From the NCBI GenBank assembly GCA_039198835.1, contig JBCCTH010000094.1, positions 1-10,845 of the forward strand: a DNA stretch of 10,845 bases, given 5' to 3'. The stretch comes from Shimia_B sp039198835 (GTDB lineage Bacteria > Pseudomonadota > Alphaproteobacteria > Rhodobacterales > Rhodobacteraceae). How positions within the stretch are numbered: the first letter of the stretch is position 1; each line of letters opens with the position of its first letter. This document shows positions 1 to 6,824 of this stretch, in pieces. Position numbers and translations under genes: made by a program. The notes beneath the pieces were generated by a model, which made no database searches, was not told the DNA's origin, and saw nothing but the letters and a program-made list of their open reading frames with translations.

Positions 1-875
1 GCGCGGTCGCGGAACACAGTCCATTCATGGGCATGGCGCGGGTTTGACGTCTCAAAAAGAAGCTGGCTCGCGCCCACCGACATGAATGTCGAAAAAACGG
101 TGGCCATATCGATATCGCAGATATGGGGCCCCTCATAATTCCCCCAGCAGATATGCACCCGCACCCGGCTCGGATCGATGCCTGCGAGCGCATGGTTGAG
201 CGCCTCCACATGCAGTGCCGCGATCTTGAGAAATTCCGCATCGCTCAAATCCTGGAAGAGCATGTGCCGCGACAGCGCGAGATCGGGGCAATCAAGCTGA
301 AGATAAAGCCCGCTCTCGACAATCGTGCGATATTCCTCGCGCATCACATCGGCCAGCGCGCCAAGATAGGCCTCTCGCGTGCGGTAAAAATCGTTCTGCA
401 AGAAAAGCGAAATCACCCCCGGAGAGGCCGCGTTCATGAAGCCCTCCGCGGCGCCATGGGCGGCCATACCCGCTTTGAGATTGTCGATATCGGTTTGCAG
501 CTCGCCCTGCCCCTTCGATTTGACCTCTCCGACGCACATCGGCCGGGCATAGGTCGGCGTGCCGCCATCATCGGCGAGGCGCTTCAAAAAGCCTGGAAAA
601 CGCTTGAGATCGGCAGGCGCATTGCGCGGGCTATCACCATCAAAGCCCGTGTAGCGATCTTTCACATAGGTCGCGTAGCTGATCTTCGATGTCTCTCCAT
701 CGCTGACCACGTCAACCCCCGCCGCAACCTGAAGGCGCACCGTCTCCCCGCAAGCCTCCGCCATGGCAGTGTCAAAAGCGGCGGCGTCATATTCCTCACC
801 ATTCTCGCGTGCGAAGATAAAATCCACGACCTTCTGCGTCCGTGGCAGCGAGCCCACATGGGTTGTTTTGATCAT
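1..875 (-). CDS. MetE C-terminal-domain-like (cobalamin-independent methionine synthase II family) methyltransferase, 3' end outside window
   Basis: The first 291 residues are visible and the C-terminus lies beyond the left edge. The N-terminus reads TTHVGSLPRT, the usual opening of stand-alone proteins with the MetE catalytic (UROD/MetE TIM-barrel) domain. The zinc-site motif HIC is at H241/C243, and a Glu in LLFETSNPR (E275) matches the third ligand position of MetE; the last Cys would be off-window. The family transfers a methyl or alkyl group to or from a zinc-bound thiolate, such as homocysteine in MetE or coenzyme M in epoxyalkane:CoM transferase. Without the N-terminal MetE domain, the true donor and acceptor cannot be read from sequence. 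The ATG at 875 is preceded by GAGGAGG at good spacing, so the start is secure. It is cytosolic, with no signal peptide. A 91-bp gap separates it from the gene remnant upstream. Confidence 0.85.
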   Translation of the reverse strand, partial: MIKTTHVGSLPRTQKVVDFIFARENGEEYDAAAFDTAMAEACGETVRLQVAAGVDVVSDGETSKISYATYVKDRYTGFDGDSPRNAPADLKRFPGFLKRLADDGGTPTYARPMCVGEVKSKGQGELQTDIDNLKAGMAAHGAAEGFMNAASPGVISLFLQNDFYRTREAYLGALADVMREEYRTIVESGLYLQLDCPDLALSRHMLFQDLSDAEFLKIAALHVEALNHALAGIDPSRVRVHICWGNYEGPHICDIDMATVFSTFMSVGASQLLFETSNPRHAHEWTVFRDR

Positions 876-966
876 GCTCTTGCCTCCTCATTTCACTGCT
901 TCTTAGGACACTCGCTTTGCAGCTTCCAGAGGCTCTCTTGGCGTCCGGCCACGCCGCCTGACCCTC

Positions 967-1074
967 TCAAACCACCTCGCCGAACTCGACCGTGTTCTCA
1001 ATCTTTAAGCCCCTCTCACGCGCCGCGGCATAAAGCGCGACAGACATGAAGAGCCGATACGGCCAAAGCGTCGG
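967..1074 (-). pseudogene. C-terminal remnant of an unidentified gene
   Basis: The minus strand between the Imm11-like stop (TAG at 1077-1075) and the TGA at 969-967 reads as about 35 residues that look like a real protein C-terminus. It begins PTLWPYRLFMSVALYAA and continues with RERGLKIENTVEFGEVV. It happens to be in the same frame as the Imm11-like gene, directly after that gene's stop. The only ATG (1047) has no ribosome binding site and would leave a 26-residue peptide, so this is more likely the tail of a disrupted enzyme than a small gene. I cannot name the parent family. The rest of 876-966, which leads to the MetE-like gene, shows only that gene's ribosome binding site. Confidence 0.35.
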
Positions 1075-1638
1075 CTAGTGCTCCACCCATAGATGGCGGC
1101 CGCCAAAGGCCCCGCGGCGCAAGAAAACCCGCTTCATGTGCTCCCGCTTGGGATGCATGCTCGCAAAATTCTCGTGCTTCAGATCAAGCGCCTCGGGGTC
1201 GCTTCGCTCCAGATCAACGCTCGAGAGCCATCGGCCTGGCTTCAAAGCAAACCCCTCGATCCTCTGCCGCTTCGACCAACGCGACGTCAGCAAAAGCGGC
1301 CAGAGCGCATGCATTCCAGGCTCAAACGCCTCAAGCAGCGCGCGGAAGGCCGGGGAGCAGCCGAACACACTCCCCGCAAAGTAGAGGTCGTTCAACTTCC
1401 CGGCTGTCGGCCCGAGATGCATCACTCTCGGCTTTTCAAACTCTTCAAGCGCAGAGCTTTCCCTGGTGAGGCGCTGCGTCACCTGCGACTGGAAAATAGC
1501 AAACCGCGTTGTGGCCGCGATCTCTCCCGCGGCGATAGCGGCGTCAAAGCGCGCGCGGATCTTGTCGCGATGATCACTGTGCTCGATATCGGGAAATGCT
1601 GGCTCCGTGTCCGAGCCGAAATCTATGCCGTAAGGAAT
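1075..1638 (-). pseudogene. Imm11/DUF1629-like immunity-type protein lacking a standard start codon
   Basis: The frame is open from 1740 down to the TAG at 1075, but contains no ATG or TTG at all and no GTG before 1482, which would remove the N-terminal third. Conserved-looking protein starts near PYGIDFGSDTEPAFPDIE. It continues through a region with FRALLEAFEPGMHALWPLLL and ends with VFLRRGAFGGRHLWVEH. The layout (an N-terminal acidic Fxxx-FPxI patch, a helix before a fixed 'EPG.H.FWP' motif, and a C-terminal 'R.a..g.HLW') resembles the Imm11/DUF1629 immunity family of polymorphic toxin systems. At 1638 an ATT follows GGGAG by 8 nt, exactly where an ATG would be expected, giving 187 residues. 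It may be a rare AUU-initiated gene, or a gene inactivated by loss of its start. No cognate toxin is visible. It begins just after a strong terminator, so its promoter is unclear. Family assignment is by remembered motif pattern. Confidence 0.55.
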
Positions 1639-1670
1639 CTTGCAAGCTCCCAGACCGCCTGAACCAAAGT

Positions 1671-1706
1671 AAAAGCGCCACCCCGGGCTGCAACGGGGTG
1701 GCGCTT
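1671..1706 (-). terminator. Rho-independent terminator after the LysM/solute-binding pair
   Basis: A perfect 13-bp stem (AAGCGCCACCCCG with CGGGGTGGCGCTT, about an 8-nt loop) is followed on the minus strand by a short T tract running into TTTTAC. It begins 29 nt after the TAG of the second LysM protein and so ends that transcript. On the plus strand the same stem is followed only by TTCTAG, so it is weaker in that direction. Confidence 0.85.
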
Positions 1707-1735
1707 CTAGCCTCGCTAATAGTGTCCGATGCGCG

Positions 1736-2761
1736 CTAGTTCACGCGGTCCCAAAACACCCCCAAGTGACGCGAGACGATCTCGTCATAGCGTGCGCTTT
1801 CCTTGAGCTGCGCGAGCCCTGCATTGATCCGGTAAAGGTGGGTCGTGCCGCGCCAATGGCGCTTCGAGATGATCACATGGAGCCCCTGCACGCCTAGCGG
1901 GTTGGCCAGCGGCGCAACCGCAGAACGCAGCCCCATCTCGCTCAGCGTCGTCCAGCCCGTGAACTCGTTGAGCGCAACGGCATCGACCTGCCCGCGCACC
2001 AGAAGATCAAAACAATCGGCCGGGGTCGCGGGCGTTTCCAGCCTGATCAAGCCGTTCGTCAGCCAAAGCCTGTCGGGCGCATCGAGATCGAAAGTGAAGT
2101 ATCCCGCCGGACGGCACAGCGTCTTGCCGATGATATCCTCATCGCTCTCGAAGGTCATGCCCGAGCCATTGACGACGAAGAGAAGCTGCAACAATTCGAC
2201 AATGGGCTCCGAGAAATGATAATTCACACAGCGTTCATTATCGGGCGTCGCGGCGCAATCCGGTTTGGCCCAAGGGAACCCCATGTCGAATTCTTTGTCA
2301 TTGAGCGCCGGAAAATGCTTTGCCCAATCGTCTTCCCAGGCAATCGAGAAGGTAACAGGGTCGGGCGTTTCTTCCATCGCCGCGTTCACCAGCTCGGTGA
2401 TCATGCCCTGCCCGGGCCAGGCGCGGTCGGTGAACGGGGCATAATTCGATCCCGTCACAAGCTTCATCTCGGCATCTTCAACCTGAAGAGGCGTTGCATC
2501 AGCAACGAAGGCGGAGCCGTCAGTCGGGCAAGGGATCGTGAGCTGCGTGCCCGCGGGGATCTCAAGCGGGTTCGTCAGCTTGCCGGGGTTGGAATAAAAG
2601 ATCAAAGACCATTGCTCGAGCTGGCCATAATAGCCCTCGGCAATGGTGAAGACCGTCTCGCCCGGCTGCACGATATGCGCCGCCGCTGTGCAATCGGCCA
2701 GTGCCGGGGCGGCGCTCAGGGTAAGGAGCGCCGCGGCAGTGTTTCGAAGATGCTTCAGCAT
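1736..2761 (-). CDS. Secreted LysM-domain fused to SBP_bac_3-type solute-binding domain (paralog 2)
   Basis: This 341-residue protein has a Sec signal peptide (positive start MLKHLR, hydrophobic stretch, cleavage after ALA at about residue 22). A LysM domain follows at about residues 28-77 (HIVQPGETVFTIAEGYYG, then IPAGTQLTIPC), flanked by C24 and C78, which could form a disulfide. From about residue 98 to the end comes a periplasmic solute-binding fold with YAPFTDR, GFPWAKPDC, FSEP, TLCRP, DCF and LNEFTG. The upstream neighbour is a clear paralog sharing all of these motifs and cysteines. LysM binds peptidoglycan glycans, so the protein is probably anchored to the wall in the periplasm. No permease or ATPase gene is adjacent, so a sensing or capture role is as likely as transport. 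The ATG at 2761 lies 11 nt after the previous stop, and its AGGA ribosome binding site overlaps that stop region. The ligand is unknown. Confidence 0.88.
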   Translation of the reverse strand: MLKHLRNTAAALLTLSAAPALADCTAAAHIVQPGETVFTIAEGYYGQLEQWSLIFYSNPGKLTNPLEIPAGTQLTIPCPTDGSAFVADATPLQVEDAEMKLVTGSNYAPFTDRAWPGQGMITELVNAAMEETPDPVTFSIAWEDDWAKHFPALNDKEFDMGFPWAKPDCAATPDNERCVNYHFSEPIVELLQLLFVVNGSGMTFESDEDIIGKTLCRPAGYFTFDLDAPDRLWLTNGLIRLETPATPADCFDLLVRGQVDAVALNEFTGWTTLSEMGLRSAVAPLANPLGVQGLHVIISKRHWRGTTHLYRINAGLAQLKESARYDEIVSRHLGVFWDRVN

Positions 2762-2772
2762 GGTGACTATTC

Positions 2773-3867
2773 CTAAAACGAAGCCCAGATGCGGGTCATG
2801 TGCTCGTCGATGACACGCTGATATTCCCCGCTTTCCTTGATCTCGGCGAGGCCGTCATTGACGAGCGCCATGAGCTCAACCGCATCGGGGTGCGATTTGT
2901 GCGCGATGACATGAAGCCCATCAATCGCAATCGGCAACCCGTTGGCGACCTCAACTTGCCCCTCAAGCTCGAGCGCCTTGATCTTCTCGCGGCCGGTGAA
3001 TTCGTTGAGCACGACACCGTCGACCTCGCCATCCACAAGCAGGCGGAAGCAGTCATCGATTGTGCCGGGCATCGACAATTCAATCACCCCGTCTTGGAGC
3101 CAATTGCGCCCGTCCTGGTCAAAGAGGAACGTGGCATAGCCAGACGGCCGGCAAAGCGTCCGCCCCGCCATGTCGGCATCTGAACGATAGGCAAATCCGC
3201 TATCGGAACGGACGAGCATAACCGAAAGCACCTCGAAGACCGGCTCCGAAAAGACAAGGTTCTGGCAACGATAGGTCGCCGGGTCGGCGTCGCAATCGGG
3301 CTTGAACCAGGGGAAGCCGAGGTCAAGCAGCGCGTTCGACAAAAGCGGCTCATGGTGCGCCGCCCAATCATTGACCCAGTGGATCGCGAAACCTTCATCA
3401 GGGGCCGCGGCTTCCATCGTGGCCTGCACGATCTCGGTATACATGCCCCCGCCCGGCAGCGAGCGGTCGGTGAAGGGCTTATAATCATCCGCCGTCAAAA
3501 GGTTGATCTTCGCGCGCACGGCCGCGTTCCCGAGCGGCACCTGGATCGGCGCTGAAACCGATGTCACCGCCTCGAGATCAACCCCGCCCGTCAGACCCAG
3601 GGGCAGCCCATCGATGCAGGTCAGGTTGAGCTTCATGCCCACGAAGATGCGCTCGGGCTGGCCGCCGATCACCGATACGTTCGACTGATAGATCGCCGAC
3701 CACTTGCCAACATCCTTGTATTGCTGATCGGCGATCAAAGAGAGGCTATCGCCCGGCTGAACGGTGTAGACACCGCCGCAAGACTGCGCCTCCGCCACCG
3801 TGGCCACCCCGACACCGGACAAGGCAATAAAAGACGCGGCCGCCAAGGCCGAAAAGCGATTGAGCAT
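2773..3867 (-). CDS. Secreted LysM-domain fused to SBP_bac_3-type solute-binding domain (paralog 1)
   Basis: This 364-residue protein starts at the ATG at 3867 (MLNRFSALAAASF), chosen because GGGGGA lies 4 nt upstream and a clean signal peptide follows, cut after AEA at residue 27. Earlier in-frame starts (GTG 3894, ATG 3879) would bury the signal peptide. The LysM domain covers about residues 33-83 (VYTVQPGDSLSLIADQQY) and is bracketed by C30 and C84. The solute-binding domain occupies about 108-360 with the motifs DDYKPFTDR, GFPWFKPDC, VFSEP, RTLCRPSGY, DCFRLL and VLNEFTG. The extra cysteines (PDC, RC, TLC, DC) are shared with the downstream paralog, which suggests disulfides in the periplasm. 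It is first in a two-gene operon with its own candidate promoter at 3963-3991. General family knowledge: SBP_bac_3 domains bind amino acids or other small polar ligands. This subfamily's ligand is unknown to me. Confidence 0.88.
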   Translation of the reverse strand: MLNRFSALAAASFIALSGVGVATVAEAQSCGGVYTVQPGDSLSLIADQQYKDVGKWSAIYQSNVSVIGGQPERIFVGMKLNLTCIDGLPLGLTGGVDLEAVTSVSAPIQVPLGNAAVRAKINLLTADDYKPFTDRSLPGGGMYTEIVQATMEAAAPDEGFAIHWVNDWAAHHEPLLSNALLDLGFPWFKPDCDADPATYRCQNLVFSEPVFEVLSVMLVRSDSGFAYRSDADMAGRTLCRPSGYATFLFDQDGRNWLQDGVIELSMPGTIDDCFRLLVDGEVDGVVLNEFTGREKIKALELEGQVEVANGLPIAIDGLHVIAHKSHPDAVELMALVNDGLAEIKESGEYQRVIDEHMTRIWASF

Positions 3868-3962
3868 AGGGTCCCCCATTGGTGAAGCACACAACCCCTC
3901 GTAGGCGTGCTCCCGGAATTTAGCAGATGTGGCGGAGTAACGCCGATATTGCGGATCGGGTC

Positions 3963-3991
3963 AATATTGAAGGCATATAAAGTCGCTGCAA
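3963..3991 (-). promoter_or_regulatory. Candidate sigma70-type promoter of the LysM/solute-binding operon
   Basis: On the minus strand TTGCAG (3991-3986) and AATATT (3968-3963) are separated by 17 nt, in an AT-richer patch of an otherwise GC-rich sequence. Transcription would begin near 3956, giving a leader of roughly 90 nt before the ATG at 3867. It is predicted by eye only. Confidence 0.4.
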
Positions 3992-4002
3992 AGGGCGGGC
4001 GC

Positions 4003-4021
4003 GCCTCTGATTTTCAGAGGC
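4003..4021. promoter_or_regulatory. Perfect 8-bp inverted repeat just upstream of the candidate LysM-operon promoter
   Basis: GCCTCTGA and TCAGAGGC are exact inverted copies around a TTT spacer. The repeat lies 11 bp upstream of the -35-like box of the LysM operon and about 120 bp after the stop of the last catabolic gene. It has no T run on either side, so a classic terminator is unlikely. It could be an operator, or a Rho-assisted or processing hairpin at the end of the upstream operon. The remaining stretch, 4022-4141, shows nothing else I can support. Confidence 0.4.
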
Positions 4022-4141
4022 AACCCCCTCAATTCCCTGCAAAATACCCAGATATAGGAAAACGACACGCCGAAGCGCAAAATCAGGTAGCCCAGGCCAG
4101 ACCAACCAGCCGCGCGCGCCTTGTGGATAGAATCGGCTGGA

Positions 4142-5092
4142 TCAGCCGCTCAGAAGCTGCGCCCAGATGGCCACTTCATCATAGCAAACCCACTCTCGGC
4201 GCAGGCCCCAGGGCCCGAATTCCGCGTGGCAGATGCCCATGATATGCGCCCGTTTTCCCGTCGGTCTGCCAAAGGCGCCCCAGCCATCATGGGCCCCGTC
4301 GAGCGACCAGCGCAGAGCCGCGCGCGGCGGCATCAGCGGGTCTTCGCGCCCGATGACATGATGAACCTTGAACACAGCACTCGGAAAAGCGCTCCGCAAG
4401 CCCAGCCAATGCTGGTCAGCAGCCGCATGCCCCACACCGCTCACACCGCCCGGATATTCCAGAAGGCAGGCGCGGTCCCATTCCCGGGTGATAACGGCCA
4501 GATCCGCTTCCATGATTGATGTGAGAAAATCAGCGTACTTCGCGCCCCATTCATTATCGTTGCCGCGCCCCTGATAGGGGCCGTCAATGTCATCCTCGGG
4601 CGTGAAAAAGCCGGGCACGCGCCCGTGATCGATCTCAGCAGCGACAAAATCCTGCGGCGTCATCCCCAGTTGCCGCACGACGCTGCCATTGTCGCGCACG
4701 AGCCATTCGTCGCTGATCTGGTTGGCCTTCGCATAGCAATCCGCGATCCCGCGAAATCTGATCCGCTTTCCCGTCGCGGGCCCAAACCGGCCGCCATGAT
4801 GGGTTGCCGTCGAATGCAGCCGGTGAGACGAGAGCATGCCCGCCTCCGGCGTACCCGACCAGATCACATCCTCGGCGAGCAGATCGCGATCGGGGAATTC
4901 CGCGAGCGTTTCGATCGTGTTTTGCGTCATCCCGGCTTCACCGGTCGAAATTCCGCCCGGCACGCGCACGATCACATCGGGCGCATAATACTCTTTCATC
5001 GCCGCACCCAGGCCGCGATCCTCCCAGATCTCTTTGGTTATCCCGATGATGTAATCGGGGAAATCTTTGAACTTGTTTGAAAATCCATGCAT
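4142..5092 (-). CDS. Tandem SnoaL/NTF2-like domain protein (second of two in the operon)
   Basis: This 316-residue cytosolic protein has two NTF2-like (SnoaL, 'ester cyclase') halves. Domain 1, about residues 8-155, includes IWEDRGLGAAMKEYYAPDV and DEWLVRDNGSVVRQLG, typical of SnoaL-like cyclase/isomerase folds. Domain 2, about 180-315, starts at WGAKYADFLTSIMEADLA and has the usual cone-forming pattern ending with LRREWVCYDEVAIWAQLL. SnoaL-like proteins catalyse cyclisation, isomerisation, dehydration or hydrolysis with acid/base residues in the cone. The reaction here cannot be read from sequence. The ATG at 5092 overlaps the LacI stop by one base (TGATG), so translation is coupled to the repressor. 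It is the last gene of the block, and no clear intrinsic terminator follows. The other tandem SnoaL protein (7922-8887) is a distant relative, not a recent duplicate. Confidence 0.82.
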   Translation of the reverse strand: MHGFSNKFKDFPDYIIGITKEIWEDRGLGAAMKEYYAPDVIVRVPGGISTGEAGMTQNTIETLAEFPDRDLLAEDVIWSGTPEAGMLSSHRLHSTATHHGGRFGPATGKRIRFRGIADCYAKANQISDEWLVRDNGSVVRQLGMTPQDFVAAEIDHGRVPGFFTPEDDIDGPYQGRGNDNEWGAKYADFLTSIMEADLAVITREWDRACLLEYPGGVSGVGHAAADQHWLGLRSAFPSAVFKVHHVIGREDPLMPPRAALRWSLDGAHDGWGAFGRPTGKRAHIMGICHAEFGPWGLRREWVCYDEVAIWAQLLSG

Positions 5093-6081
5093 CAGTTTGC
5101 CTTTCGAGATGATCCGCGGATCACCATCTGCCCTTCGATCTCGACGCGCTGAGGCGCCGCTTCGCCCTCGATGAGCGCCATCATGCGCGAAACGGCCGCC
5201 TCAACCATTTCATCGCTGGGCTGACGCCATGTGCTCAGATCATATGACGGCCAAGAGGCCATCTGCACATCGTCAAAGCCCACGACAGAAATGTCTTCGC
5301 CCAAGGCGATCCCCCGCCCGTGGCGCAGCGCATCAATGACAGCGAAGGCCATGTGATCGTTGCCAACAAAAATCGCGTCGCACCCAAAATCATCCACGAG
5401 CGTGAGCGCCGCCTGGGCGGCCTTCTCGCGGCTGTATTCGCCATCTATCACGTGGCATCGCGCGCCCTGCGCAGCCAACCCTTCGGCGAAGCCCGCCGCC
5501 CTGTCGCGCCCTGTCATCGATCCCTGCCAGCCAGATACATGCCCAAAGGCCCTGTGCCCGCCCGCCATGAGATGCGCCGCAATCGCCCGCCCCGCCGAGC
5601 GATTGGCGCAGGTCACCTGCGTGAGCCCTTGATCCTCCTGACCGCGATTAAAGAGCACCACGGGGATCGCCGCCGCCCGACACCGGTCAATCAGCGTATC
5701 CGAGAGCGCCACAGAGGCCGCAATGATGCCATCAACCTGATAATCAAGAAGCTCATCGACCACGCGGTCCACATCCGAATTCCAGGACGCCATGAATATG
5801 AGCGTGTGATAGCCCTGTTTCTGCAAGGCCTTTGACATCCGCTCCAGCACGTCGGGGTAAAACGGATTTTCCAGATAAGCGACGACGAGCCCGATGATCC
5901 GCGAGCGCCCGGTGATCAAAGAGCGCGCCAGAACGTTGGGCCGGTATCCGAGGTCAGCGGCCGCCTTGCGCACCTTGTCTTGCGTGGCTTTCGAAGCCGA
6001 GGCCCCTGAAAAAACCCGGCTGACGGCGCTTTGTGAAACGCCCGCGCGTTTGGCCACGTCCGAAGAAGTGACCTTGGTCAT
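5092..6081 (-). CDS. LacI-family transcriptional repressor
   Basis: This 329-residue regulator has an N-terminal helix-turn-helix (about residues 5-24, VTSSDVAKRAGVSQSAVSRV) and a hinge helix with the DNA-intercalating Leu (LARSL, L55). A periplasmic-binding-protein-like effector domain follows (about 62-329) with IIGLVV, NPFYPDVL, DGIIAAS, VGND and ISVVGFDD. Family knowledge: such proteins release DNA when a sugar, sugar derivative or pathway intermediate binds. I chose the ATG at 6081, which overlaps the SDR stop as ATGA; the frame also permits a GTG at 6093. It is the fifth of the six overlapping genes and should control this operon. A 20-bp palindrome with a central CpG (10353-10372), typical of LacI-family operators, lies upstream of the dehydrogenase and is the best candidate target. 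Confidence 0.93.
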   Translation of the reverse strand: MTKVTSSDVAKRAGVSQSAVSRVFSGASASKATQDKVRKAAADLGYRPNVLARSLITGRSRIIGLVVAYLENPFYPDVLERMSKALQKQGYHTLIFMASWNSDVDRVVDELLDYQVDGIIAASVALSDTLIDRCRAAAIPVVLFNRGQEDQGLTQVTCANRSAGRAIAAHLMAGGHRAFGHVSGWQGSMTGRDRAAGFAEGLAAQGARCHVIDGEYSREKAAQAALTLVDDFGCDAIFVGNDHMAFAVIDALRHGRGIALGEDISVVGFDDVQMASWPSYDLSTWRQPSDEMVEAAVSRMMALIEGEAAPQRVEIEGQMVIRGSSRKAN

Positions 6082-6824
6082 CCCGCTGTCCACCCGCCAT
6101 CAACAAGGATCGACGTGCCCGTCACCAGCGCCGAGGCCTCTGAGGCCAGATAAACAACCGCGCCCATGATATCTTCCACCTCGCCGATCCGCCCCAGTTT
6201 GATCTTGTCCTCGATCCAGCGCACGCGCTCGGGGTTCGAAAAGGTCTGCTCGGTGAGCGGCGTGCGGATGAAGGTCGGGCAGATCGTGTTGACCCTGATC
6301 CCCCTTGGGCCGAGATCGATGGCCATCGCCTTGGTCATGCCCTCAAGAGCGTGCTTTGTGGCGGCATAAACGCTCCGGTCCACCCCGCCCACATGCCCCA
6401 TCTGGCTTGATATCTGAATGATCGAACCGCCAAGCGGCATCCCGCGCGCCGCAGCCTGCGCGAGAAAGAAAGCGGCCTTGAAATTTATCCCGGCCACCGC
6501 ATCAAAATCAGCCTCAGTGACATCGAGCGTCGCGGCGTGGCGCGCAAGCCCCGCTGAATTGCACAAAATGTCAAACGGGGTGGCGCAGGCTTTCTCGACG
6601 GCGCTCTGATCGGTCACATCGAGAACAAGCGCCTCAGCCGAATATCCCGCCGCCCGCAGGGCCTGTGCTGCCGCCTCGACTTGCCCCTCAGAGCGCGCCG
6701 CCACGACAACATGCGCGCCCGCCTCCGCCAAAGCCGCAGCGCATCCCAGCCCGATCCCGCGCGAGCCGCCCGGCACAAAGGCGCGTTTTCCATCGAGACG
6801 GAAAGAGGGTGTCTTAGGCAGCAT
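6078..6824 (-). CDS. Classical short-chain dehydrogenase/reductase (SDR)
   Basis: This 248-residue NAD(P)-dependent oxidoreductase contains the glycine-rich motif GGSRGIG (residues 19-25), DVTD (69-72), NSAG (89-92), catalytic N114, S140, Y153 and K157 (YAATK), and a normal C-terminal LVDGGWTAG. The residue before the glycine motif is Pro (VPGG) where Thr is usual. Arg44 after the second strand hints at NADP(H) preference, which is inference. SDRs of this type oxidise a secondary alcohol or reduce a ketone on sugars, polyols or hydroxy acids. The start is the ATG at 6824, with GGAGG 5 nt upstream; the GTG at 6830 has no such support. It overlaps the M15-like gene by 11 nt and the LacI gene by 4 nt. 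With the HisD-like dehydrogenase it gives the operon two oxidation steps. Confidence 0.93.
   Translation of the reverse strand: MLPKTPSFRLDGKRAFVPGGSRGIGLGCAAALAEAGAHVVVAARSEGQVEAAAQALRAAGYSAEALVLDVTDQSAVEKACATPFDILCNSAGLARHAATLDVTEADFDAVAGINFKAAFFLAQAAARGMPLGGSIIQISSQMGHVGGVDRSVYAATKHALEGMTKAMAIDLGPRGIRVNTICPTFIRTPLTEQTFSNPERVRWIEDKIKLGRIGEVEDIMGAVVYLASEASALVTGTSILVDGGWTAG

Noticed and set aside
123..1049. Plus-strand open frame of 308 codons.
   Set aside because: It lies opposite the MetE-like gene, whose GSLPR and HIC motifs are clear. It lacks a ribosome binding site and any domain signal.
1685..1716. Possible promoter for the Imm11-like gene within the terminator (TTGCAG and TACTTT, 16 nt apart).
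   Set aside because: The boxes fall in the terminator loop, 3' arm and T tract and match the consensus poorly, so the resemblance is probably chance.
1736..3867. Recent duplication of the two LysM/solute-binding genes.
   Set aside because: Motifs and cysteines are shared, but most other residues differ and the DNA shows no long identical stretches, so the duplication is old.
4003..4021. Inverted repeat as an intrinsic terminator of the catabolic operon.
   Set aside because: No T tract follows on either strand and the stem is only 8 bp, so I list it as a possible regulatory site instead.
3920..4105. Small minus-strand open frame of 61 codons between the SnoaL and LysM genes.
   Set aside because: No ribosome binding site or recognisable motif, and it overlaps the candidate promoter and inverted repeat.
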